Positions 1 through 10,300 of a DNA stretch of 64,000 nucleotides are shown piece by piece. Source of the stretch: Glandiceps talaboti (Eukaryota > Hemichordata > Enteropneusta > Spengelidae). The translations under genes were made by a program, and so were the position numbers. The first letter of the stretch is position 1; each line of letters opens with the position of its first letter. The stretch is from assembly GCF_964340395.1 (NCBI RefSeq), contig NC_135559.1:23108964-23172963 (forward strand), in the 5' to 3' direction. Below the pieces are notes generated by a model that did no database searches, had not been told where the DNA came from, and saw nothing but the letters and a program-made list of their open reading frames with translations.

Positions 1-954
1 GGTAGTAGTAGTCAAGGAGATCAGCCAACCACTGATAGTGTTTGGTAGTAGTAGTCAAGGAGATCAGCCAACCACTGACAGTGTTTGGCAGTAGTAGTGA
101 AGGAGATCAGCCAACCACTGACAGTGTTTGGTAGTAATAGTCAAGGAGATCAGCCAACCACTAACAGTGTTTGGTAGTAGTAGTCAAGGAGATCAGCCAA
201 CCACTGGCAGTGTTTGGTAGTAGTAGTCAAGGAGATCAGCCAACCACTGGCAGTGTTTGGTAGTAGTAGTCAAGGAGATCAGCCAACCACTGACAGTGTT
301 TGGTAGTAGTAGTCAAGGAGATCAGCCAACCACTGATAGTGTTTGGTAGTAGTAGTCAAGGAGATCAGCCAACCACTGACAGTGTTTGGTATTAGTAGTC
401 AAGGACATCAGCCAACCACTGGCAGTGTTTGGTAGTAGTAGTCAAGGATATCAGCCAACCACTGGCAGTGTTTGGTAGTAGTAGTCAAGGATATCAGCCA
501 ACCACTGACAGTGTTTGGTAGTAGTAGTCAAAGATATCAGCCAACCACTGACAGTGTTTGGTAGTAGTAGTCAAGGATATCAGCCAACCACTGGCAGTGT
601 TTGGTAGTAGTAGTCAAGGACATCAGCCAACCACTGACAGTGTTTGGTAGTAGTAGTCAAGGACATCAGCCAACCACTGGCAGTGTTTGGTAGTAGTAGT
701 CAAGGATATCAGCCAACCACTGACAGTGTTTGGTAGTAATAGTCAAGGAGATCAGCCAACCACTGACAGTGTTTGGTAGTAGTAGTCAAGGAGATCAGCC
801 AACCACTGGCAGTGTTTGGTAGTAGTAGTCAAGGATATCAGCCAACCACTGGCAGTGTTTGGTGGTAGTAGTAGTCAAGGAGATCAGCCAACCACTGATA
901 GTGTTTGGTAGTAGTAGTCAAGGAGATCAGCCAACCACTGACAGTGTTTGGTAT
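1..954. repeat. 43-bp minisatellite array, about 22 copies
   Basis: Head-to-tail copies of a 43-bp unit beginning GGTAGTAGTAGTCAAGGAGA and continuing TCAGCCAACCACTGACAGTG plus TTT. Single-base variants recur (GAGATCAG, GATATCAG or GACATCAG; GACAGTG, GGCAGTG or GATAGTG). The array runs off the left edge of the window. It ends at about 954, where the sequence changes to GTATAGTCATTTTCAGACCG. Open frames crossing it arise only from the repeat. Confidence 0.95.
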
Positions 955-1590
955 AGTCATTTTCAGACCGGACACTTTCTGTATACTTTCATCAGATATG
1001 ACTGGTAAAGCTGTAAGTCGGTCAGAAAATGGCGAATTGTACAATCTTTCCGAAAAACATGAAAAAAGTATATATGAAGTTGCTTACAGCTTAAAAAAAC
1101 TTACCAAGACAACTGCTGTCAATATCCCCAATTATACCAAAGTGTTAATATTCTAATCTGAAAGTGCTATTGATATGATGTAAGTGTTTGTATATAGGGT
1201 TTTGGGAGACAAGCAATTCACTGATGACATTATTGTTTCGATCAAAGGTCAAGGTCATTGTCAAAATTCAAGGTCATCTTAACATCAGACATGGTCTTTA
1301 CAGATGAAAATCACTCAGAAAATAGCAAATTATATAGTCTTTCAGGAAAAATACAACAAAAAACGTATACGGAGTTGCATTTATTACAAACTTCTGTTCC
1401 CAAGACAACTAGTATCGAGATTTTATGATTATACCAAAATATGAAAATACTGAATATCTCATGGTCCTGAAGTGCTATAGATATGATGGAAGTGTCCATA
1501 TATAGGTTTTTGAGGATGGGCAACTCACTTATGACATGATCTTTTTTATCCAAGTTCAAGGTCATAGTCTAATTACAAGGTCACCTCAAT
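955..1590. repeat. Two diverged ~310-bp direct repeats
   Basis: Two blocks, about 975-1265 and 1285-1580, share an order of landmarks: an AGATATGACTG or AGATGAAAATCACT start, a stretch around ACAATCTTTCCGAAAAACAT or TATAGTCTTTCAGGAAAAAT, a CCAAGACAACT core, a GTGCTAT-GATATGATG segment, and an end in AAGGTCAAGGTCAT. Related monomers lie in the opposite orientation at about 5190-6060. No gene is seen here. Confidence 0.7.
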
Positions 1591-1599
1591 TTTTCAATT

Positions 1600-2050
1600 T
1601 TATCGAAACACCCAAAGTAGTTTTTTAGCACAACTGAACTGAGGTACAGTAGTGCTATAGGGATCGCCCGGCGTCTGTCTGTGTGTCTGTGTGGATGTGT
1701 GTGTGTGTGTGTAAACAACTTAAAGTCAAAAACCATTGAACCGATTGCCATGATATTTGGTGGGTCCATTACCTTGGGTGTCTAGTTGGGAAATTGTTCA
1801 AATCAAAATGATCGCATCACAGGTGTGTGATTTGGGTCAAAAAATGTGATTTTAGGTCAAAAAACTTAAACTCAGAAACTGCTAGGCAGATTGGTGCGAA
1901 ATTTGGCGGAAACGATCTAAAGGGGGTGTAAAAAATGTGTCTTTTTGGTCTAAAGTCAATAATTCCAAAACTACTGCGCAGATTGGGCTGAAATTTAATT
2001 GGAATGCATCTAGGGATTTATGGACGAAGAAATATTAAGCATACAATGAT
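1600..2050 (+). repeat. Interspersed repeat, AGCACAACTGAACTG family
   Basis: Contains AGCACAACTGAACTGAGGTA, AGTAGTGCTATAGGG, a TGTCTG/TG run, TAAACAACTTAAAGTC, then TTGCCATGA and AATTGTTCAAATCAAAATGA. The same ordered landmarks recur near 19950, 32570, 32700, 35990, 37065, 40345, 41415, 44690 and 46600, so this is a dispersed family. No coding capacity is recognised. Confidence 0.75.
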
Positions 2051-2189
2051 TCCATGAGTGATATGCAAATAAGGTGTAAAAATGTTCATTTTTGGTCAAA
2101 AACTTATATCTCAATTAATACTTGGTCAATGAGTCTGAAACGTGGTGAGATGTTTCCGAAAGTGTTATTCTGCAGATTTTCTTCAAAAT

Positions 2190-2960
2190 ATTTTGACAAA
2201 ATTGGCCCTAGCAACCATGACCACACCCTTAGCAACAACCAAATGGCAGTATATTTTTGTCAAATAACAACATCATCTGGTAGGCTAGTGAGTAAACAAA
2301 AAATGTATGCAAATACCCTAGCAACCATGACCACGCCCATAGCAACAGCCAAACGGTCGTGTATTTTACAAAGATAACAGCAGGGATTAATAGACAATTG
2401 AATAAACATTCAAAAAATGTATGTAAATTTGCCTAGCAACAAGACCACGCCCATAGCTACAGCCAAATAATCCCGTATATTGCAAAGATAACAGGAATAG
2501 AAAGACAAATGAATAAACATTAAAAAAAATGTATGCAAATGTGCCTAGCAACAAGACCACGCCCATAGCAACAACCAAATAATCACATATATTGCGAAGA
2601 TAACGGGGATTAATAGACAATTGAATGAACATTAAAAAATGTATGTAAATATGCCTAGCAACAAGACAACGCCCATAGCAACAGCAAATGATCACGTATA
2701 TTGCAAATATAACAGGAATAGAAAGGTAAATGAATAAACATTTAAAAATGTATGCAAATGTGCCTAGCAACAACCAAATGATCACGTATATTGCAAAGAT
2801 AATATCAGGAATTCATACACAAGTGAACAAAAACATACTAAAATGTATGCAAATATATCTAACAACATGACCACACCCATAGCAACAGCCAAATGACAGT
2901 GTATATTGCAAAGATAGCAACATGGTTGAATAGGCAACTGGATAGTCATTCAGCAAATGA
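2190..2960 (+). repeat. ~110-120 bp tandem array, CCTAGCAACAAGACCACGCC family
   Basis: About six imperfect copies of a unit with CCTAGCAACAAGACCACGCC, CATAGCAACAGCCAAATGAT, CACGTATATTGCAAAGATAA and an ATGTATGCAAAT spacer. Shorter blocks of the same family occur at 6270-6580, 55765-55930 and 56530-56720. Confidence 0.8.
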
Positions 2961-3340
2961 ACACCTATTGTTAGCATGGACTAGCATATGGATAAACATT
3001 TTTAAAAACTGTACAGTTGTGCTACAATGCCATTGGCGGTATATTTTTTCTATAAACTACAGCAGATATGACCTGTACAGCCACAAATCATGACAGATTC
3101 TTTGCATTAACAGTTCAAGTGCAACTTTCCCGACTTGGTGAGCCAGCAAGTCAGGTGTCATAAAAATTGTTTGCATCTCTAAAGCTATTTGCAATGTCAC
3201 TGATAATGGAGTCAGTAAAACTAATAACAACTTATATGACATTAGGGGCTTCACACTTAGATATAGACTGTAAGAAACGTCGTGACGTTTTGCCCTCACC
3301 GGCCTACTCTCACACATTTACATACATTTGTCCTATAAAA
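2961..3340. other. Spacer, no gene recognised
   Basis: Diverged tail of the preceding array followed by sequence with short frames only. No splice-bounded exon, RNA gene or transposon protein was recognised. Confidence 0.5.
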
Positions 3341-5130
3341 TTTGTTGATGTACATTACAGCATTAATGGATAATTTGCATAATTAATTATTGTTGGTAAT
3401 TAGGCTATATCTTAAGAATGCATACTTCAAATTCAACATAATTTAGTACATACGTTAATCATAAGAAAACACATATGTCCTATCAAGTTTGTTGATGTAC
3501 CTTACAGTGTTAATGAATAATTTGCATAATTAATTATTTTTGGTAATTAGGCTATATCTTAAGAATACATACTTCAATTTTAATATAATTCAGTACACAC
3601 ATTAACCATAACAATCACATATGTCCTGTAAAGTTTGTTGGTGTACCTTTCAGTGTTAATGAATAATTTGCATAATTAATTATTTTTGGTAATTAGGCTA
3701 TATCATAAGAATACATACTTCAATTTCAATATAATTCAGTACACACGTTCACCATAACAATCATGTGTCCTGTAAAGCTTGTTGATGTACCTTTCAGTGT
3801 TAATGAATAATTTGCATAATTAATGAGTCTCAGTAATTAGGCTGTATCTTAAGAATACATACTTCAATTTCAATACAATTTAGTACATACGTTAAAGGGC
3901 TGTAAGTTAATCACACGGGTTCATTACGCATGTATTTATGCACTTCTCCACCCAAACGACGTAATCCTAACGTAATCCTGAATAATTAACGACCAAGCTG
4001 AGAATCACTATCTTTCTCGGTAAATACCGGTAAGACGTAAGACAAAAAGAAATAAAACAAGGGTTGAATTGGATTACCGAGAGTAACTGTGCTGTTTACC
4101 ATACCTGGTTGAAATATACTGAATGAGTTGAATACAGATTTGCATACTGTGTGTTTAATTTATAAACTGTAAATGTACTTGCATGTCCTGTGACTTGAGT
4201 ATTCACACACCTGTGTTGTACGCAATACTAATTGTTTTTTTTCTACGTTCCATAAGTTACCTTTCTAAGTTTGACTAAAAATATTCCAAGACATTGTGCC
4301 ATGTATTTGTAAAAGAGTGCATATCTCCTAGAAAAGTTGTTGATTTCATGTGAAGATTTAGTGAATAATTTGCATAATTAATGATTTTCGGTAGTTAGGG
4401 CTATATCTTATGACTGCATACTTCAATTTCAATACAATTTTAACATACATTAACCATAACAAATTGTGTATGTCCTATAAAGTTAGTTGATGTACCTTAC
4501 AGTGTTGATGAATAATTTGCATAATTAATGAGTTTCGGTAATTAGGCTATATCTTAAGACTGCATACTTCAATTTCAATATAATTTACTTCATACATTAA
4601 ACATAACAAAGTTTATACACTTATTAAGTTTTTTGATGTACCATTACAGTGTTAATAACTAATTTGCATGATTAATGATTTTTGGTAATTAGGATATATC
4701 ATAAGAATGCATACTTGAATTTCAATATCATTTAATACATATGTTAACCATAACAAAGCGGATATGTCCTATAAAATTTGTTGATATAGCTTACAGTTTT
4801 CATGAAATATTTGCATAATTAATGATTTTATCTAACTAGGCTGTATCTTAAAAATGCAAGCTTCAAATTTTGTGTTATGTGGTACATATATCAACCATAA
4901 TAATACGCACCTGTCCTATGAGGTTTGTTGCTACAACATTTACCTTTAATGAGTATTTTGAATAATGAACGATATTCAGTAATTAAGCAGTATCATGTAC
5001 TCTTCAAATTCCGTATAATTTGGCACATATATTAACCTAAGAAAGCACACTTGTCCAAAAAAAGCCTGTTACCATAGTTTAATGAGTTATTTGCATAATT
5101 AGTGATTCCCTTACGGGAGACACTCAGTTT
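3340..5130 (+). repeat. ~148-bp satellite-like array
   Basis: About eleven monomers spaced roughly 148 bp. The recurrent core is TTTGCATAATTAATTATTTT, then GGTAATTAGGCTATATCTTA, GAATGCATACTTCAATTTCA, an ACCATAACA block and TTGTTGATGTACCTTACAGT. The stretch 3895-4290 is a less repetitive insertion. The array ends near GATTCCCTTACGGGAGACAC and CAGTTTAAATCTGG. An inverted copy of the same array and end lies at 58320-59110. Confidence 0.85.
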
Positions 5131-5149
5131 AAATCTGGTACTGTATGAA

Positions 5150-5183
5150 CCCCCCCCCCCCCCCACACACACACACACACACA
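5150..5183. repeat. Poly-C / (CA)n microsatellite
   Basis: A run of about 13 C followed by a CA dinucleotide run. Confidence 0.9.
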
Positions 5184-6265
5184 TACATGAAAAGCCTGCC
5201 CTCAGGTTTGACTTTGACCTTATACGTAAAATATCACGTAACCAATGTGTAGCCCATCCCTCAAAACCAATTTAAGGACAATTGCATCATTCTCATAGCT
5301 CTTTCAGACACCAAGATATACAGCATTAAACTACTTGAGAATTATTCAAGATATCAAATCAATTGACGAGCTAACATCATTTTGTTGACTTGGTAATTTC
5401 ATTTGTGCAATTTCAGAGCAACGTCCTATATATTTTTGTCATAATATTTCTATTATGACCACTTTGTAGCATATAACATTATCTTTAATTGTAATTATTG
5501 TAATGTTTCGGTGATTTGTTGATAAAAACTGAAAATTAAGATGACCTTGAATTTTTTACTATGACCTTGACCTTGGATAAAAAAGATCGTGTATCCAGTG
5601 AGTTGCCTGTCCCCTAAAACCCATGTACAGACACTTCAGTCAAATCTATAGCACTTTGGGACCTTGTCATATTTTTCATAATTGTTGATCTTAATATCAG
5701 TTGTCTTGGTAACATAATTTTTAATAGAGATTCTCCAAATAGGCTTTCACTGTATTTTTCCTGAAAGACTTTATCATTTGCTATTTTATGACTGATTTTC
5801 AGCTATAACAACTATGCCTGAGGTTAGTTACATAAAACTTTCCGCCAGAGGTTTAATAAAAATATAGACAAAATAAGATGACCTTGAATTTTGACCATGA
5901 CCTCGACCGTTGATTCGAAAGGTCATATGATCAATGAGTTGCCCGTCTCCCCAAACCTATATACACATACTAAATGATTGTATGATTATAGCAGTTCTGG
6001 AGCCTGAGATTTGATGTTTTTTAAGCATCCTTCAAAATAATGTCACCATTACCATGGAAACTGGCTTCTGTGAGTTTGCACAAGAGAATCCTGAGGGGCA
6101 ACATCAGTTTTCTGAAGGCCCGCAGATATTACTCAAACCAAATATGATGTCAAAAATTGTACTTCAAACCATGTAAGGTTAACTCTTGTTTTAAGCCACT
6201 TTTTGGACCTTGGCGTCCTGACTTTAAGACTGAAATTTGGTGTTATTCCGCAGATTTTGTTTAAA
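5184..6265 (-). repeat. Inverted ~300-bp monomers with TGACCTTGACCTT
   Basis: Diverged copies, opposite in orientation to those at 955-1590. The landmarks are TGACCTTGAATTTT, ACCATGACCTCGACC or TATGACCTTGACCTTGG, AGTTGCC-GTC-CC, CTATAGCACTTTGGGACC, CAGTTGTCTTGGTAACA and TTTTTCCTGAAAGACTTTAT. The tail from about 6060 is not repetitive by eye. No gene seen. Confidence 0.65.
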
Positions 6266-6600
6266 ACATTTTGATACAATTGGCCCTAACAACCATGACC
6301 ACAGCCTTAGCAACAACCAAATGCCACTATATTTTGCTAAAATATCATCTAGTAGGCAAGTGAGTAAACGTTCAAAAAATGTATGCAAATATCCCTAGCA
6401 ACCATAACCACGCCTATAGCAACAGCCAAATGATTGCGTATATTGCAAAGATAACAACAGGGCTGGCTAGGCAACTGGATAATCATTCAGCAAATGAACA
6501 CCTATACCTAGCATGGATCGGCATGTGGACAAACATGTTTAAAAAATGTACAGTTGTGCTACAACACCATTGGCGCTATTTTATTTATTTAATATAAATT
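6266..6600 (+). repeat. CCTAGCAACCATGACCAC family block
   Basis: Two to three copies of the same family as 2190-2960, including AATGTATGCAAATATCCCTA, CATAACCACGCCTATAGCAA and GCAAAGATAACA. Confidence 0.7.
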
Positions 6601-6782
6601 ACAAATGTGTTATTGTGTTCAGAGTCATTAATATCCATTTCACATTTTATTTACAGGTACATGTGTGTCTAATTATTTCGTCTTGATAAATACATTGTAA
6701 TTTATGTTATTCCGTGTCAGTTGAATTAAAAGTGTATTTTATACACGAAGAACTTTTGTAGAACATTGGATGAGTAAGCTAG

Positions 6783-7324
6783 CCTACTAAACAATGCATT
6801 GTCTGTCATAGGCAGGTAAACCAGCCCAACCTACTAAACAATGCATTGTCTGTCAAAGGCAGGTAAACCCCTACTAAACAATGCATTGTCTGTCATAGGC
6901 AGGTAAACCCCTACTAAACAATGCATTGTCTGTCAAAGGCAGGTAAACCCCTACTAAACAATGCATTGTCTGTCATAGGCAGGTAAACCCCTACTAAACA
7001 ATGCATTGTCTGTCAAAGGCAGGTAAACCCCTACTAAACAATGCATTGTCTGTCATAGGCAGGTAAACCCCTACTAAACAATGCATTGTCTGTCAAAGGC
7101 AGGTAAACCCCTACTAAACAATGCATTGTCTGTCAAAGGCAGGTAAACCCCTACTAAACAATGCATTGTCTGTCATAGGCAGGTAAACCCCTACTAAACA
7201 ATGCATTGTCTGTCAAAGGCAGGTAAACCAGCCCAACCTACTAAACAATGCATTGTCTGTCAAAGGCAGGTAAACCAGCCCAACCTACTAAACAATGCAT
7301 TGTCTGTCATAGGCAGGTAAACCC
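6783..7324 (-). repeat. 40-bp minisatellite built from the PUDP-like C-terminus and stop
   Basis: About 13 copies of a 40-bp unit. Read on the minus strand each copy is GGTTTACCTGCCTATGACAG followed by ACAATGCATTGTTTAGTAGG, that is [11 protein letters not shown]-stop. The rightmost copy (about 7288-7324) is the actual end of the reading frame of the phosphatase gene, so the array lies in or just beyond its 3' untranslated region. Copies alternate between a Tyr version (TAT) and a Phe version (TTT), giving a partial 80-bp higher-order period. Three copies carry an extra CCAGCCCAAC version of the linker. Confidence 0.9.
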
Positions 7325-10300
7325 CATTCTTCTGGTACAAAGTCTTCCAACGACTCTAGTATTTGATGTGCACCATCCACATAAAACGATTGGTCTAGGT
7401 TTTTATCTGGAACAAAGACAGTGTTCATTCCTGCAGCTAGACCTGACTTGATACCATTTGGAGCATCTTCAAATACCAACACCTACAAAGCAACACATGT
7501 ATTAGTCAATTTTATAAGACTTCATAAATTTTAGTCAATTTTATGTGAACATGACTTACATTTGTTGGCTTAGGTGTGCCACCTTCAAACCTGATATGAC
7601 TTACATTTGTTGACTTAGGTGTGTCACCTTCAAACCTGATATACTTACATTTGTTGACTTAAGTGTGCCAAATTTTAGTCAATTTTATGTGAACATGACT
7701 TACATTTGTTGGCTTAGGTGTGCCCCCTTCAAACCTGATATGACTTACATTTGTTGACTTAGGTGTGCCACCTTCAAACCTGATATACTTACATTTGTTG
7801 GCTTAGGTGTGCCACCTTCAAACCTGATATGACTTACATTTGTTGACTTAGGTGTGCCACCTTCAAACCTGATATACTTACATTTGTTGGCTTAGGTGTG
7901 CCACCTTCAAACCTGATATACTTACATTTGTTGACTTAAGTGTGCCACCTTCAAACCTGATATGACTTACATTTGTTGACTTAGGTGTGCCACCTTCAAA
8001 CCTGATATACTTACATTTGTTGACTTAGGTGTGCCACCTTCAAACCTGATATACTTACATTTGTTGACTTAGGTGTGCCACCTTCAAACCTGATATGACT
8101 TACATTTGTTGACTTAGGTGTGCCACCTTCAAACCTGATATACTTACATTTGTTGACTTAAGTGTGCCACCTTCAAACCTGATATACTTACATTTGTTGA
8201 CTTAGGTGTGCCACCTTCAAACCTGATATGACTTACATTTGTTGACTTAGGTGTGCCACCTTCAAACCTGATATACTTACATTTGTTGACTTAAGTGTGC
8301 CACCTTCAAACCTGATATACTTACATTTGTTGACTTAGGTGTGCCACTTTCAAACCTGATATGACTTACATTTGTTGACTTAGGTGTGCCACCTTCAAAC
8401 CTGATATACTTACATTTGTTGGCTTAGGTGTGCCACCTTCAAACCTGATATGACTTACATTTGTTGACTTAGGTGTGCCACCTTCAAACCTGATATACTT
8501 ACATTTGTTGACTTAAGTGTGCCACCTTCAAACCTGATATGACTTACATTTGTTGGCTTAGGTGTGCCACCTTCAAACCTGATATACTTACATTTGTTGG
8601 CTTAGGTGTGCCACCTTCAAACCTGATATGACTTACATTTGTTGGCTTAGGTGTGCCACCTTCAAACCTGATATGACTTACATTTGTTGGCTTAGGTGTG
8701 CCACCTTCAAACCTGATATGACTTACATTTGTTGACTTAGGTGTGCCACCTTCAAACCTGATATGACTTACATTTGTTGGCTTAGGTGTGCCACCTTCAA
8801 ACCTCTGTGCTGCTACTGTATAAGCATCAGGAGCTGGTTTACCATGTTTGACTTCAGGATCTGAACCACAGCATACAATGTGATGAAAGAGGCTAAAAAA
8901 TTGCTTGTGTTTAAGTTGTGTTTTCAGGTCAAATGAACGGATTGAAGAACCTGTAGATACTGCTATAGGGATGTCATTATTGTGAAGATGTCTCACCAAT
9001 TTATCTGCACCTACAACAATCAAATATAGACTTTGCTGTATCCACACACAAGCCAGGCTGAATGCATTCAAACATAAAATATGGGTTTTATCCCCTCGTT
9101 GTTCTACATCACAACAGCTCACGAGTAAAAAGCCATTCTTTTTCCTTAGTTTTCATAAATTTTGCATATGGAAGAATAATTTTATTATCAATATCATGAT
9201 GCATCTATTTTCTTTATTCAAATCAGAAAATACAAGTAACCTAGGAGGTTTTTGCCACTACTTGCCCATCAACTCCAACTGATATGGCTCATATTTTCCA
9301 TAGTTGAATAAAAAATATTGGAGAATAGTATCTATTCAAAAATGTTATTATTACAACCAATGTTTAATTTTATCACATCCTAATGAAATGATTTAAGTTT
9401 GACCTTTGACCTTAACCCATTAGTGTGATAGCGGTGACAGTTTATAAAACATCGTTGAGTTATCCATTTTATCTTTCTTTGTATCACAAAATATTGAAAC
9501 ATTGTACATGTATCTAGAAGTCAATGTTTGCACATGGCATATTAATATATAAATAAATAAATAAATAAATAAATAATATGTACTGGTTATTACTTGACAC
9601 CCCCTTGGTTCTATATAAGATGAAACTAGAATACATACATATAGTATACCATAATGGTTAGGAGTGGGCTACCCCTGGCTACATGTATATGACATGAAGC
9701 TGTAATACATACCATAATGGTTAGGAGTGGGCTACCCCTGGCTACATGTATATGACATGAAGCTGTAATACATACCATAATGGTTAGGAGTGGGCTACCC
9801 CTGGCTACATGTATATGACATGAAGCTGTAATACATACCATAATGGTTAGGAGTGGGCTACCCCTGGCTACATGTATATGACATGAAGCTGTAATACATA
9901 CCATAATGGTTAGGAGTGGGCTACCCCTGGCTACATGTATATGACATGAAGCTGTAATACATACCATAATGGTTAGGAGTGGGCTACCCCTGGCTACATG
10001 TATATGACATGAAGCTGTAATACATACCATAATGGTTAGGAGTGGGCTACCCCTGGCTACATGTATATGACATGAAGCTTTAATACATACCATAATGGTT
10101 AGGAGTGGGCTACCCCTGGCTACATGTATATGACATGAAGCTGTAATACATACCATAATGGTTAGGAGTGGGCTACCCCTGGCTACATGTATATGACATG
10201 AAGCTTTAATACATACCATAATGGTTAGGAGTGGGCTACCCCTGGCTACATGTATATGACATGAAGCTGTAATACATACCATAATGGTTAGGAGTGGGCT

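Noticed and set aside
1-954. CRISPR-like regular array
   Set aside because: Units are contiguous with no unique spacers, and the surrounding DNA is eukaryotic with introns. It is a minisatellite.
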